Shown: positions 1 to 10,677, counted from the first letter of the stretch. The stretch is 64,000 nucleotides of DNA from an uncultured Tateyamaria sp. (GCF_947494755.1 NZ_CANLVZ010000005.1:62001-126000); one strand, 5' to 3'. Numbers and translations are program-made. Notes: a model not told the origin generated them from the sequence alone.

Positions 1-2
1 GC

Positions 3-1445
3 ATCTCGGGCTATCACATGCAAGAGGCGGGCGCGAATCTGGTGCAGGAACTCGCCTTTACCCTTGCGGACGGGCGCGAATACGTGCGCGCCGCCATCGC
101 GCGTGGCATGGATGTGGACAAATTTGCGGGTCGTCTGTCTTTCTTTTTCGCCATAGGCATGAACTTTTTCATGGAGGCGGCCAAGCTGCGCGCGGCCCGC
201 TTTCTGTGGCACCGGATCATGTCCGAATTCGAGCCGAAAAACCCCAAATCCTCAATGCTTCGCACCCATTGCCAGACCTCGGGCGTCAGCTTGCAGGAAC
301 AGGACCCTTACAACAACGTTGTGCGCACCGCGTTCGAGGCGATGAGCGCCGTTCTGGGCGGCACGCAATCGCTGCACACCAACTCGTTTGACGAGGCCAT
401 CGCGCTGCCCACGCAATTTTCATCCCGTATCGCACGCAACACGCAGTTGATCCTGCAGAATGAAACCGGCGTGACCAATGTGGTCGATCCGCTTGCGGGC
501 TCTTATTACGTCGAAAAGCTGACCCATGATCTGGCCGAGGCCGCATGGGCGCTGATCGAAGAAGTCGAAGAGATGGGTGGTATGACCAAGGCCGTCGCTT
601 CTGGCATGCCTAAGCTGCGCATTGAAGAGGCCGCCGCCACCCGGCAGGCCCTGATCGACAAGGGCGATGAGGTCATCGTGGGCGTGAACAAATTCCGCCT
701 TGAGAAAGAAGACCCAATCGACATCCTCGACATTGACAACGCTGCCGTGCGCAAGAGCCAGATCACGCGTCTGGACCGCATCCGGGCCGAGCGGGACGAG
801 GCTGCTTGTTCGGCGGCCCTCGCGGCGTTGACCGAAGCCGCCAGGTCAGATGGCAACCTGTTGGAAAAGGCGGTCGAGGCCGCCCGCGCCCGCGCAACTG
901 TCGGAGAAATCAGTATGGCTATGGAAGAGGTATTCGGGCGCCACCGCGCCGAGGTCAAAACCCTCGCAGGTGTCTATGGGGCCGCCTATGAAGGCGACGC
1001 AGGCTTTGCCGCGATCCAGAAATCGGTCGAGGATTTTGCCGAGGCCGAGGGCCGCCGCCCACGCATGCTTGTCGTCAAGATGGGGCAGGACGGGCATGAT
1101 CGTGGTGCCAAGGTGATCGCCACCGCCTTTGCCGATATCGGCTTTGATGTGGACGTGGGCCCCCTGTTTCAGACCCCGGCGGAGGCCGCGCAGGATGCGG
1201 TCGACAATGACGTGCATGTGGTTGGCATTTCGTCTCAGGCCGCAGGCCACAAGACGCTTGCGCCCCAACTGGTGCAGGCCCTCAAGGACGCAGGTGCCGA
1301 GGATATCATCGTGATCTGCGGTGGTGTGATCCCGCAGCAGGACTATCAGTTTCTTTATGATGCGGGCGTCAAGGCGATCTTTGGGCCCGGCACGAACATT
1401 CCCGATGCTGCACAGGAAATCCTGACGATCCTGCGCACCCCCTGA
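3..1445 (+). CDS. Methylmalonyl-CoA mutase, C-terminal part (5' end lies before the window)
   Basis: Reading frame open from base 3; TIM-barrel segment '[41 protein letters not shown]' and C-terminal B12-binding '[34 protein letters not shown]'. Confidence 0.96.
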   Translation: MSGYHMQEAGANLVQELAFTLADGREYVRAAIARGMDVDKFAGRLSFFFAIGMNFFMEAAKLRAARFLWHRIMSEFEPKNPKSSMLRTHCQTSGVSLQEQDPYNNVVRTAFEAMSAVLGGTQSLHTNSFDEAIALPTQFSSRIARNTQLILQNETGVTNVVDPLAGSYYVEKLTHDLAEAAWALIEEVEEMGGMTKAVASGMPKLRIEEAAATRQALIDKGDEVIVGVNKFRLEKEDPIDILDIDNAAVRKSQITRLDRIRAERDEAACSAALAALTEAARSDGNLLEKAVEAARARATVGEISMAMEEVFGRHRAEVKTLAGVYGAAYEGDAGFAAIQKSVEDFAEAEGRRPRMLVVKMGQDGHDRGAKVIATAFADIGFDVDVGPLFQTPAEAAQDAVDNDVHVVGISSQAAGHKTLAPQLVQALKDAGAEDIIVICGGVIPQQDYQFLYDAGVKAIFGPGTNIPDAAQEILTILRTP

Positions 1446-1458
1446 CTGACAGGCGGGC

Positions 1459-1515
1459 GGGCGCGCGCGGTGCGGTCTCGGGTGCATAAGCATTCAGCAC
1501 CGCCCCCGCGCGCCC
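1459..1515 (+). terminator. GC-rich imperfect inverted repeat after the mutase gene, possible transcription terminator
   Basis: GGGCGCGCGCGGTGC (1459-1473) pairs imperfectly with GCACCGCCCCCGCGCGCCC (1497-1515); no strong T tract. Confidence 0.4.
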
Positions 1516-1615
1516 GTGATCTCGGCCTATATCCCTCTTCTGTTTGGCGAAATGACCTGCGATAACTGGCGCAGGCGGCGCGCGCTGTCCATTGACCCCA
1601 TGACAGGAGACGCCA

Positions 1616-2224
1616 GTGCAGTTTGATCATCTTGTGGTGGGCGCAACTGCGCTGGACGAAGCGCAGGCCCATGTCGAGGACGCCTTGGGCGTCAAGATGC
1701 AGCCGGGCGGTGCGCACGGCGTCTTTCAGACCCACAACGCGTTGTTGGGGTTGGAAGAGGGACTCTACCTCGAAGCGATTGCGCCCAATCCCGCGGTTAC
1801 CGCCCCACCGCGTCCGCGCTGGTATGACCTTGATCGGTTCGATGGGCCTGCGCGGCTGTCAAACTGGGCTTGCGCGGTCAAAGACATGTCACGCGCGCTT
1901 GAGGACATGCCGGAGGGTGCCGGCACCCCCGTTGATGTCAGCCGCAGTGCCCTGATCTGGAAAATGGCGGTGAGCGAGGATGGCACCACGCCTTACGACA
2001 ACCTGTGGCCCGCGCTGATCGAATGGCCCGAGGGTGTGCATCCGGCCAGTCAGCTTGAGCCGACGGGCATCCGACTCAAACGCTTTACCCTGGTGCATCC
2101 CGATGCTGACGCGCTGGCTCAGGCGCTGAGCGTGCATCTGACGGACGACCGGGTGATGATCGAGGAGGGCGCGCTGGACATGCAGGCCGAGTTTGACACG
2201 CCGGACGGGGTCCGCGTGTTGTGA
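1616..2224 (+). CDS. VOC/glyoxalase-like domain protein
   Basis: GTG start; 'MQFDHLVVGATALDEAQAHVEDALGV' typical of the glyoxalase-like family. Confidence 0.8.
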   Translation: MQFDHLVVGATALDEAQAHVEDALGVKMQPGGAHGVFQTHNALLGLEEGLYLEAIAPNPAVTAPPRPRWYDLDRFDGPARLSNWACAVKDMSRALEDMPEGAGTPVDVSRSALIWKMAVSEDGTTPYDNLWPALIEWPEGVHPASQLEPTGIRLKRFTLVHPDADALAQALSVHLTDDRVMIEEGALDMQAEFDTPDGVRVL

Positions 2225-2724
2225 TCAAGCCTGCGACGCCAGAGGATGCCCAATGGATCGCCGATCTGTGGAACAGCATCATCACCGACACACTGGTGAC
2301 GTTTACCACGATCCCGAAGACGTCCGCCGAAATGACCAGCCTGATCACCGATGGCCCCGTTCTGGTCCTGCCGGACGCGCAAGGCTTTGCCACGTTCGGC
2401 CCGTTTCGATCCGGCCCGGGCTATGCCCACACCGTAGAGCACAGTATTTTTCTGGTCCCACATGCGCGCGGCAAAGGGCAGGGGCGGGCGTTGATGCAGG
2501 CGTTGATGGATGAAGCGCGAACAAGGGGCGCGCATGTCATGGTCGGGGCCATCAGCGGTGCCAACCCGCGCGCAGTGGAGTTTCACACCCGCGTCGGTTT
2601 TGAACGGGTCGCGTTAATGCCGCAAGTCGGGCGCAAGGCGGGACAGTGGCTTGACCTGATCCTGGTGCAAAAGATGCTTGAGCGTCCCACGGGCGCTACA
2701 ACATCGCCGGCCGATACCGTATAA
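2221..2724 (+). CDS. GNAT family N-acetyltransferase
   Basis: 4-bp GTGA overlap with upstream gene; 'HARGKGQGRALMQALMDEARTRGAHVMVGAISGANPRAVEFHTRVGFE' acetyl-CoA motif. Confidence 0.9.
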   Translation: MIKPATPEDAQWIADLWNSIITDTLVTFTTIPKTSAEMTSLITDGPVLVLPDAQGFATFGPFRSGPGYAHTVEHSIFLVPHARGKGQGRALMQALMDEARTRGAHVMVGAISGANPRAVEFHTRVGFERVALMPQVGRKAGQWLDLILVQKMLERPTGATTSPADTV

Positions 2725-2733
2725 CCAGCGCTG

Positions 2734-3414
2734 ATGTCTCTCTGGTCCCGCATATCCGATGCCATTGCCGCCTTGTCCACGGGCGAGGGGCTCACGGCTG
2801 TCTTTGACAAATTGCGCGCGCCACCCGAGCGCAGTGTGGCCTTTGCGATTGCGGTGATTGCGCTTGGGGCCAAGATGGCCAAGGCGGACGGGCAGGTCAC
2901 CCGCGATGAGGTCACAGCCTTTCGCGAAGTGTTTCACATCGCCGCTCAGGACGAGGCGGGGGCGGCCCGTGTGTTCAATCTTGCCCGGCAGGACGTGGCA
3001 GGGTTCGAGGAGTATGCAACCCGTATCCACGCCATGTTTTCCGCTGAGCCCGAGACTCTGACCGATCTGTTGGAGGGCTTGTTCCATATCGCGATGGCGG
3101 ACGGGTTTTATCACCCGAACGAGGATGCCTTCCTTGAGCAAGTGGCCCACATATTTGCGATTTCCGACACGGATTTTCAGGCATTGCGGGCGCGCTTTGT
3201 GCCCGATGCAGTGCCTGATCCTTACACTGTCTTGGGTGTCCGGCCCGACATGTCTTTGGAGGATATGCGCGCGGCGTGGCGCAAACTGGTCCGCGAAAAT
3301 CACCCTGACGCGATGATGGCCCGCGGCGTTCCCGAAGAGGCCGTGCGTTTGGCCGAAAAACGCATGATCGACATCAACCGCGCATGGGAAGATATCCGCG
3401 CCAGCCACGGCTGA
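2734..3414 (+). CDS. TerB-like + C-terminal J-domain protein (DjlA-like, no N-terminal TM seen)
   Basis: TerB-like helical region 'GAKMAKADGQVTRDEV...' and J domain 'DPYTVLGVRPDMSLEDMRAAWRKLVRENHPD' with HPD motif. Confidence 0.85.
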   Translation: MSLWSRISDAIAALSTGEGLTAVFDKLRAPPERSVAFAIAVIALGAKMAKADGQVTRDEVTAFREVFHIAAQDEAGAARVFNLARQDVAGFEEYATRIHAMFSAEPETLTDLLEGLFHIAMADGFYHPNEDAFLEQVAHIFAISDTDFQALRARFVPDAVPDPYTVLGVRPDMSLEDMRAAWRKLVRENHPDAMMARGVPEEAVRLAEKRMIDINRAWEDIRASHG

Positions 3415-4415
3415 TGCGCATTGCCACCTACAATATCGAGTGGATGAATGCCCTGTTCGATGATGCAGGCGCATTGCTGAACGATGATGGCTGGTCGGCG
3501 CGTTACGAGGTGACGCGGGCGGCGCAAACAGCCGCGTTGGTGACGGTGTTTCGCGCGCTTGATGCGGATGCGGTCATTGTGATTGAGGCCCCGGATGGCA
3601 GCCGCAAACGCGACACATGCGCCGCATTGGAACGGTTCGCGGCCCATGCCGGCATCCGTGCGCGCCGCGCGGTGGTTGGATTTGTGAATGAGACGCAGCA
3701 GGAAATTGCGCTGCTTTACGATCCCGACAGTCTCAGCGCGCGCCATGATCCGCAGGACCACGCTGGCGCGCCCCGCTTTGATGCGGCGTTCAAGATTGAT
3801 CTGGATGTGGATGCAACCGAGGATTTGGTGGTGTTTTCCAAGCCGCCGCTCGAACTGGCGATCAAGACGGCCTCTGGGGTTGATCTGCATATCATCGGCG
3901 CGCATTTGAAATCCAAGGCCCCGCATGGTGCGCGCAACCGCGATGAGGTCATGCGCATCTCTATCGCCAATCGGCGCAAGCAATTGGCCCAGGCGATATG
4001 GTTAAGGGCGCGCATTGATGCCCATTTGGCGGCTGGCACATCATTGATGGTCATGGGCGACATGAATGATGGCCCGGGTCTGGATGAGTATGAGGACCTG
4101 TTTGGCCGCTCATCGGTCGAGATCATTTTGGGCGATGCGGACCGCGCCCTGTTTGATCCGCACGCGCGTCTCGGTTTGCAGCGCCGCCTTGGCGCGACGC
4201 CTACGACGGCACGCTTCTGGATCCGCCCCGAGCGGCGGTTTTTGCAGGCCTTGCTTGATTATATCATGGTGTCACCCGATCTGGCGGCGCGGGGGCCCCG
4301 CTGGCGCATCTGGCATCCGCTCGATGATCCGGAGTGCTGGGCGCAGCCTGCCTTGCGCGATGCGCTTGTTGTGGCCTCGGACCACTTTCCCGTCAGCTTG
4401 GATATTGATTTCTGA
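3414..4415 (+). CDS. Endonuclease/exonuclease/phosphatase family protein
   Basis: 'MRIATYNIEWMN', 'VMGDMNDGPG', 'DYIMVSPDL', 'SDHFPVSLDI' motifs; start overlaps upstream TGA. Confidence 0.85.
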   Translation: MRIATYNIEWMNALFDDAGALLNDDGWSARYEVTRAAQTAALVTVFRALDADAVIVIEAPDGSRKRDTCAALERFAAHAGIRARRAVVGFVNETQQEIALLYDPDSLSARHDPQDHAGAPRFDAAFKIDLDVDATEDLVVFSKPPLELAIKTASGVDLHIIGAHLKSKAPHGARNRDEVMRISIANRRKQLAQAIWLRARIDAHLAAGTSLMVMGDMNDGPGLDEYEDLFGRSSVEIILGDADRALFDPHARLGLQRRLGATPTTARFWIRPERRFLQALLDYIMVSPDLAARGPRWRIWHPLDDPECWAQPALRDALVVASDHFPVSLDIDF

Positions 4416-4432
4416 GCCCCCATATTAGGGTC

Positions 4433-4795
4433 ATGAAACACGTGATCCTGTCCCTTTGCCTGATCGGTGCCACCCCTGCGTTGGCGCAGGAGGCTGACCC
4501 TGGCCCCTCGCTGATGGAGCGCGGCGTGCAGATGCTCATGGAAGGGTTGATGCGCGAAATGGAGCCTGCGCTGGAAGACCTGCAAGGGCTTGCCGAAGAA
4601 TTTGGCCCGTCTTTGCAAGGGTTTATGCAGGAAATGGGGCCAGCTTTGCGCGACATTCTGAGCGATGTGCAGGACTGGAGCGTCTATGAAGCGCCCGAAA
4701 TGCTCGACAATGGGGATATAGTCATCCGGCGCAAACCGAGCGAGGACGCACCTGTTGACCCGCCCATCGACCCAGACACGCAGATCGAAATCTAG
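4433..4795 (+). CDS. Conserved hypothetical secreted protein
   Basis: Signal peptide 'MKHVILSLCLIGATPALAQ'; Met/Glu-rich amphipathic body. Confidence 0.65.
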   Translation: MKHVILSLCLIGATPALAQEADPGPSLMERGVQMLMEGLMREMEPALEDLQGLAEEFGPSLQGFMQEMGPALRDILSDVQDWSVYEAPEMLDNGDIVIRRKPSEDAPVDPPIDPDTQIEI

Positions 4796-6339
4796 CGGCG
4801 GCGCTGTTTGATCAGCACCTGCGCCTCAAGTGAGGCTGCCAGCGAATTCAACCGCGCCTCGGCCACCTCACCAAAGAGCGGCATCGCTTCGGCGGTGAGG
4901 TGCAATTCGAGGATTTTCTTTTTCGGGAACCAGCGGAATTCACCCCGCTCGGCATCCTTTTCCATCCACAGCATTGCGCCGAACCGCATCGCTTTGCCAA
5001 CGATTTCCGCGTCTTTCTGCGTCCTTTCGTCAATTAGATCGTAAAGGTTTTCGAAATGGGTGCCTTCGCGCTTGTTCGTGTAACGGTGCAGCAGCGACAG
5101 GCCCAGAAAGATGCGTTCGGAGTGTTTCAGCCCGCCCAGGTTCGCCCGCGTGGCGTTGTCAAAACACACCTCGGCCCGGTAGTCGGGATGGGCGCGCCAG
5201 CTGACGTCATGCAGCAGACAGGCCGCCTTGATCAGCCGTTTGCGGTGGAACGGCGCAGATTTGAACAGCGGTTCGATGAATTGATACAGCAGCTTGCCAA
5301 AGCCCGGCACGCGCGCGTCTTTGGCCTCGGCAAAGCGGCAGGCTTCGATCAGGGGGTCGCGGTCGCGCAGGCGTTGGGGCATCTGTTCATAGAGCATCCC
5401 CTCGCGGATGCCGTAGCTCGATACCGCAATGTCCTTGGGGCTGAAGGATTTGACCAGCCGCGTCAGGACTTCGGTGGCCAAGGGCACCAGCGCCATCCGG
5501 GTCGAAGAGATGCCGCAAGCGCTGCGCAGGGCTTCGTGGTCTGGATGGTTGGCGATGAATTTTGCCGTCTGACGCACCGATTTGGGCGACATCCGGTATT
5601 CGTGCAGTACATGCAGCGGATATCCACGCCGGTGCATATCGACCCGTGCAATGGCCCGCCACGATCCGCCCACAAGGAACAGGCGGTCGCGCTGGACGCC
5701 CATTTGATCCTGGAGTTGCTGCATCGTCGCCTTGATATGCGCGGTGCGCCCCTTTTTGCCGCCTTTGAGTGTTTGCAGCTTGAGCGGGCCAAGGTCCGAA
5801 GTCTCGCGTCGCCCTACGATCCCGCCCGAGATTTCGGCCAGTTCCATGGACGATCCACCAATGTCGCAGACAAGGCCGTAAGAGCCCGGCCAGCCGAGCA
5901 ATACGCCTTGCGCCGAAAGCCGCGCCTCTTCCCGCCCGTCGATCGTGCGCACATACAGCCCCGTTTCGCGTTTCACGTCGGCGCAGAATGCGGGTCCGTC
6001 GCTCGCGTCGCGCACGGCGGCGGTCGCAACGACAGTGAGGTCTGGCAGGCCCATCCCTTCGGCCAGCCGTTGAAAGCGGCGCAACGCGTTCAGCGCCCGC
6101 ACGCGACCCTCGGGGTTGAGGTGCCCGGTGTCGGAGAGGCCCGCGCCCAAGGCGCACATGATCTTTTCGTTGTAAAAGTAGGCGGGGGACCGCGCCGCCC
6201 CGTTGAACACCACAAGCCGGACCGAGTTTGATCCCACATCGACGACCCCGACGCGGGCCAGCGCGCGCGCGGACGGGTCTTCAAACAGGGCACGCCCAAA
6301 GAGGCCCCCCTCGGCATGTGTCTCGACCAAAGCGTTCAT
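4792..6339 (-). CDS. ppx: Ppx/GppA family exopolyphosphatase/phosphatase
   Basis: 'VGVVDVGSNSVRLVVFNG', 'GLVCDIGGSSMELAEI', C-terminal HD-like region. Start chosen at internal ATG (MNALVETHAEGG); ORF opens at 6366. Confidence 0.92.
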   Translation of the reverse strand: MNALVETHAEGGLFGRALFEDPSARALARVGVVDVGSNSVRLVVFNGAARSPAYFYNEKIMCALGAGLSDTGHLNPEGRVRALNALRRFQRLAEGMGLPDLTVVATAAVRDASDGPAFCADVKRETGLYVRTIDGREEARLSAQGVLLGWPGSYGLVCDIGGSSMELAEISGGIVGRRETSDLGPLKLQTLKGGKKGRTAHIKATMQQLQDQMGVQRDRLFLVGGSWRAIARVDMHRRGYPLHVLHEYRMSPKSVRQTAKFIANHPDHEALRSACGISSTRMALVPLATEVLTRLVKSFSPKDIAVSSYGIREGMLYEQMPQRLRDRDPLIEACRFAEAKDARVPGFGKLLYQFIEPLFKSAPFHRKRLIKAACLLHDVSWRAHPDYRAEVCFDNATRANLGGLKHSERIFLGLSLLHRYTNKREGTHFENLYDLIDERTQKDAEIVGKAMRFGAMLWMEKDAERGEFRWFPKKKILELHLTAEAMPLFGEVAEARLNSLAASLEAQVLIKQRRR

Positions 6340-6414
6340 GGACCCCCCGCGGTGCATGTCCCGCATCAGTGATGGACCAGCGGTGGGGTTGCGTCAATGC
6401 AGCTTCGTGCCGAT

Positions 6415-6453
6415 GGGTGGCTCTGTTTCGGCGTTGCCGAAAGGCGCCCACCC
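6415..6453. other. Strong hairpin in the ppk-ppx intercistronic gap
   Basis: GGGTGG-ctctg-TTTCGGC-gtt-GCCGAAA-ggcgc-CCACCC; 7-bp and 6-bp perfect stems separated by a symmetric internal loop. Confidence 0.6.
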
Positions 6454-6475
6454 GCCGACCCTTGGGGCTGCGCCC

Positions 6476-8644
6476 TTAATCTTCGGTATGGGTGAGTTTG
6501 GGCACATCCGAGGCCCCGGCTGATCCGCGCCCCGACAGCGAAGGGTTTTCCATGAAGAACCTATGGCAGTTGAAGGCGAACGTGCCTTCGGGCACGTCTG
6601 GCCGTGTAAAGGTGCCATCAGGTGCCATCACCCAGCTTTGGGCCACATCCGCGAGGTTGGCGGCCATGACCTGGCTCACGATCTGCGCCTTGACGGTCGC
6701 ATTTTCGATTTCGATCAGCGTCTCGACGCGCCGGTTCAGGTTGCGCCCCATCCAGTCGGCGGAGGAGATAAACACCCGCGCCTTTTTGGACGGCAGGTCG
6801 TAGCCATTGCCGAAACAGACGATGCGGGAATGCTCTAGGAAGCGCCCCACGATGGATTTGACGCGGATATTGTCTGAAAATCCCTTGATCCCAGGCCGTA
6901 GTCCACAAATGCCGCGCACTACGAGACTGATTTTGACGCCCGCCTGACCGGCGGCATAAAGCGCGTCGATCACTTCGTCATCGATGATCGAGTTCATCTT
7001 GGCCCAGATGACCGCAGGTTCGCCGGCGCGGGCGTGATCTGCCTCGGCAGCGATCATTTCCAGCAGGCGCGGTTTCAGCGTCGTGGGCGAAATGGCGAGG
7101 TTGTCGAGGCCTTCGGGGGGCGCATAGCCCGACAGGTAGTTGAACACTTTGGTAGCGTCTCGTCCCAGTTTGGCGTCGCAGGTGAACAGCGACACATCCG
7201 TGTAGATGCGCGCGGTGATCGGGTGATAATTGCCCGTCCCGTAATGGGTGTAGGTCACCAGCGTCTTGCCCTCGCGCCGCACCACCGTGCTGATCTTGGC
7301 GTGGGTTTTGAGGTCGAGAAAGCCGTAGACCACATGTGCGCCTGCGCGCTCAAGGCGGCGGGATTGGCGGATGTTGGCGGCCTCGTCAAAGCGGGCTTTG
7401 AGTTCAACAAGGGCCGTCACCGACTTGCCGTCTTCTGCCGCCTCGCACAGCGCCTCGACGATAGGGGACTTTTTCGACGTGCGGTAAAGCGTCTGCTTGA
7501 TCGCCACCACTTTGGGATCGCGCGCTGCCTGTTGGAGAAAGCGCACCACCATATCGAAGGTCTCGTATGGATGATGCAGCAGCATATCCTTTTGGCGGAT
7601 GGCGGCCAGCATGTCGCCATCAAAGTCGGTGACCCGCTCGGGGACCCGGGGTTTAAACGGGGGCCAGAGCAGATCGGGGCGGTCATCGAGCACCAGTTCG
7701 CTAAGATCCGACAGGCCAATCATCCCGTCAACCTCGACCACTTCGGCCTCGCTCACACCGAGCTCTCCCATGATCACGGCCTTAAGCGTCTCGGGCGCGC
7801 CCGCCGAATGGGTCAGTCGGACAACTTCGCCCCGCTTGCGTCGTTTCAGGGCGACCTCAAATTCGCGCACGAGGTCTTCGGCTTCTTCCTCGACCTCAAG
7901 GTCGCTGTCGCGCAGCACGCGAAATTCGAAATGGGCCTTGAGCTGATAGCCTGGAAACAGGCTGGGGATGTTTAGGATCAGCAGCTCTTCGAGCGGAAGA
8001 AACCGGTGGCCCGGGCCGGGCAGCGCGATGAAACGGTCGATCTGGGCAGGGATCGGGAGCAAGGCTTGCAGCGAGCGTTTGTCCGATGTCCGCTCCATCT
8101 GCAAGGCGAGGGCATAGCCGGTGTTGGGAATGAACGGGAAGGGGTGTGCGGGGTCGATGGCAAGCGGTGACAGGACCGCGAACACTTGCGACAAAAACAC
8201 ATCTTCGAGAAAGGCAACGTCTTCGTCGGTCAGTTCATTGCGGCGCAGCACCGAAATCTCGTGCACTTCCATCGCGTCATGCAAGGCGACCAGCACGCGT
8301 TGCTGCGCCATCAGCAGGTTGCGTGCGTTTTCGTTGATCAGCACCAGTTGCTCGGCAGGGGTCAGCCCGTCAGCGGCGGGGGTCGTGTTGCCCGCAATCG
8401 CCAGCTCGCGCAGGCCTGCAACACGCACAGTGTAGAATTCATCGAGGTTTCCGGCGGAAATCGACAGGAACCGCAGCCGTTCCAGCAGCGGCACGCGCGG
8501 GTTTTCCGCCTCTTCCAGCACCCGCCAGTTGAAGCTGAGCCAGCTCAGTTCCCGGTTGAAAAACCGCCCCGGCCCGTCAGTGTCGATGTCAGGCAGCTCA
8601 ATAGGCTCGGGAAACGGCGAGGACAGGAAATCTGCGTTTGTCAT
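6476..8644 (-). CDS. ppk1: Polyphosphate kinase 1
   Basis: 'RFFNRELSWLSFNWRVLEEAENPRVPLLERLRFLSISAGNLDEFYTVRVAG', 'KTHAKISTVVRREG', 'HYGTGNYHPITARIYTD'. Start at MTNADFLS; the 5' extension to 8803 overlaps the next gene. Confidence 0.97.
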   Translation of the reverse strand: MTNADFLSSPFPEPIELPDIDTDGPGRFFNRELSWLSFNWRVLEEAENPRVPLLERLRFLSISAGNLDEFYTVRVAGLRELAIAGNTTPAADGLTPAEQLVLINENARNLLMAQQRVLVALHDAMEVHEISVLRRNELTDEDVAFLEDVFLSQVFAVLSPLAIDPAHPFPFIPNTGYALALQMERTSDKRSLQALLPIPAQIDRFIALPGPGHRFLPLEELLILNIPSLFPGYQLKAHFEFRVLRDSDLEVEEEAEDLVREFEVALKRRKRGEVVRLTHSAGAPETLKAVIMGELGVSEAEVVEVDGMIGLSDLSELVLDDRPDLLWPPFKPRVPERVTDFDGDMLAAIRQKDMLLHHPYETFDMVVRFLQQAARDPKVVAIKQTLYRTSKKSPIVEALCEAAEDGKSVTALVELKARFDEAANIRQSRRLERAGAHVVYGFLDLKTHAKISTVVRREGKTLVTYTHYGTGNYHPITARIYTDVSLFTCDAKLGRDATKVFNYLSGYAPPEGLDNLAISPTTLKPRLLEMIAAEADHARAGEPAVIWAKMNSIIDDEVIDALYAAGQAGVKISLVVRGICGLRPGIKGFSDNIRVKSIVGRFLEHSRIVCFGNGYDLPSKKARVFISSADWMGRNLNRRVETLIEIENATVKAQIVSQVMAANLADVAQSWVMAPDGTFTRPDVPEGTFAFNCHRFFMENPSLSGRGSAGASDVPKLTHTED

Positions 8645-8684
8645 GCGGGGCTTATGCCGATCCGGTGTGAAGATTGAGTGACGG

Positions 8685-9368
8685 TTATCCCTCAGACTCC
8701 GCCGCTTTGTCCAGCAACTCAGCCGCGAGGGCCCGTGTGACGGCCTTTTTGCGCGCAAGGCTGGCCGCGTCCAGCCGGGCCACGATATCGCGCGCGGCGT
8801 CAAAGCTGCGCTCCATATGGGTGACGAGGTAGGGGATCACGTCGGGGCGCGGGTTCAACTGGCGATCCGCAAACAGCTTGGCCGTCACGGCGGCAAGCAG
8901 ACGATCATCGGGCGCGTCAAGGGTGGCATGGCCCGCCGCGTCCACCCGGCTTTGCAGGTCCGGCAAGGTCAGCCGCCATAGGGCCGGGGCCAGCTTGCCG
9001 GTCATGAGCAGCGGCTGGCCTGCCGTTTGCAGCGCGTTGTGCAGGTGGAAGAGGGCGGTCTGGGCGTCCGGGTTTGCGGCAATTTCGTCCACGTCCTCGA
9101 CCGCGAGGGGACTATCCGCGAGGCTGAGCACCGAGGCGTCTGTCAAGTCGGGCGCGGCGATGATCCGCGCGCCAGCATCGCAGGCCCACACATGGGTGAG
9201 GTGGGTTTTGCCCGACCCGGCTGGCCCGCTGAGCACCAGTTTGGGCGGCGTCCATGCGGCCCATCTGTCGATCATGGCGACCGCCACCGCGTTGGAGGGC
9301 GCGACCATAAAGTCATCCCGCCCAAGGGCTGTGCGCGCGGGCAGGTTCAGTCCCAGCTGTTCGGCCAC
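8685..9368 (-). CDS. DnaA-like regulatory ATPase (Hda-type)
   Basis: 'QLGLNLPARTALGRDDFMVAPSNAVAVAMIDRWAAWTPPKLVLSGPAGSGKTHLTHVWA' Walker A; position next to an AI-2E family gene as in many alphaproteobacteria. Confidence 0.85.
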   Translation of the reverse strand: MAEQLGLNLPARTALGRDDFMVAPSNAVAVAMIDRWAAWTPPKLVLSGPAGSGKTHLTHVWACDAGARIIAAPDLTDASVLSLADSPLAVEDVDEIAANPDAQTALFHLHNALQTAGQPLLMTGKLAPALWRLTLPDLQSRVDAAGHATLDAPDDRLLAAVTAKLFADRQLNPRPDVIPYLVTHMERSFDAARDIVARLDAASLARKKAVTRALAAELLDKAAESEG

Positions 9369-9371
9369 GTG

Positions 9372-10451
9372 TCAATCCTCGGGGGGTGTGTCGGTCTGCG
9401 CCGAGGTGCCTTGATAGAGGCGGCTGTCTTTATACTGCTCGATGATGAACCGCACGATCACGCCCAGGGAGGCGGCGACGGGGACGGCCACCAGCATACC
9501 CACAAAGCCAAAGAGCGCGCCAAAGACCGACAGTGCAAGGATCAACCAAACGGGATGGAGGCCCACGCTCTCGCCCACAAGTTTGGGGGTCAGCACGTTG
9601 CCCTCAATCACCTGACCGACCATGAACACGCCCGCAACAGCCGCAATCCAGTGCCATTCACCCCAAAATTGGAACATGGCCAAACCAATGGCGAGCGCGC
9701 CACCGACAAGCGCGCCGACGTAAGGGATAAAGGTGAGCAGCCCAGCCACAAAGCCGACGACCAAGCCGAATTGCAGACCCACCAGCATCAGTGCAATGGC
9801 ATAATAGCTGCCCAGGATCAGACAGACCGTGCCCATGCCTCGGATGAACCCGGCAAGGGTTGCATCGATCTCCGAGGCGAGGCGGCGAATGGTGGGGGCA
9901 TGATCAAGCGGCAGAAGTGCGTCGACCCGCGCAATCATTCGATCCCAGTCGAGCAGCAGGTAGACGGCAACGACGGGCACGATCACGAACAGCACCACGA
10001 CGTTGATCAGCCCTGCCGCCGAGGTCAGCGCAGAGTTCAGCAGCTGTCCGCCCCGCTCGGAAATGGTCTGCCCGATGGAGTTCAGCGACTGGCGCACGGT
10101 CGACCCTTCATCAAGCAGGCTTGGGAACTGTTCGGACAGGAACGTGCCGAAATCGCGGGCCAGCTTGGGGGCGACGTTGAAAAGCTGCACGGCCTGCTGC
10201 ACCAGCGCAGGGATCACCAGCAGCGCAAGGATCACAAAGACGATGATGGCCGTGATCGTGATGATGGCGGTGGCCAGCGCCCGGCTGCATCCCCGGCTTT
10301 CGAGCCAATCGGCGACCGGGTCGAGGAAATAGGCAATCGCGGCCCCCAGAAAGAACGGCAAAAGCTGGTCGCCAAGCGCATAAAGCAGGACGAAAAAGAT
10401 CGCAGCCGCGATCCCCCAATATTTGAACTGATCACTGACGGGCAGGGACAT
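9372..10451 (-). CDS. AI-2E family transporter (PerM-like)
   Basis: Multi-TM protein with 'GSYYAIALMLVGLQFGLVVGFVAGLLTFIPYVGALVG'. Start at MSLPVSDQ. Confidence 0.88.
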   Translation of the reverse strand: MSLPVSDQFKYWGIAAAIFFVLLYALGDQLLPFFLGAAIAYFLDPVADWLESRGCSRALATAIITITAIIVFVILALLVIPALVQQAVQLFNVAPKLARDFGTFLSEQFPSLLDEGSTVRQSLNSIGQTISERGGQLLNSALTSAAGLINVVVLFVIVPVVAVYLLLDWDRMIARVDALLPLDHAPTIRRLASEIDATLAGFIRGMGTVCLILGSYYAIALMLVGLQFGLVVGFVAGLLTFIPYVGALVGGALAIGLAMFQFWGEWHWIAAVAGVFMVGQVIEGNVLTPKLVGESVGLHPVWLILALSVFGALFGFVGMLVAVPVAASLGVIVRFIIEQYKDSRLYQGTSAQTDTPPED

Positions 10452-10677
10452 GGACGCCTCGGATGGTTGGTTGATGTGACAGATGCGGTGTTTTGGTCCG
10501 CGCTGCAAGTCCCCTGCGTCCTTGGGCGTGACCTTGCGGAGCACTGGCGCGCACGCTTTTTTGTTTGTGGCTTCGCCCTGGGGCTGCCGCGTCTTCGCCG
10601 GGAAGTGGTTGATCGCAGACAGGGCCGTTGCCCATGCCTGTGCTTTGTCCTAATCAGGGGCTCAAACCTGTCTGGGA

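Noticed and set aside
5056-6231. 391-aa plus-strand ORF opposite ppx
   Set aside because: Antisense shadow ORF in a high-GC gene; no domain or RBS support.
8645-8803. N-terminal extension of ppk1 in the ORF track
   Set aside because: Overlaps the Hda-like gene; ppk1 similarity begins near MTNADFLS/RFFNRELSWLSFNWR.
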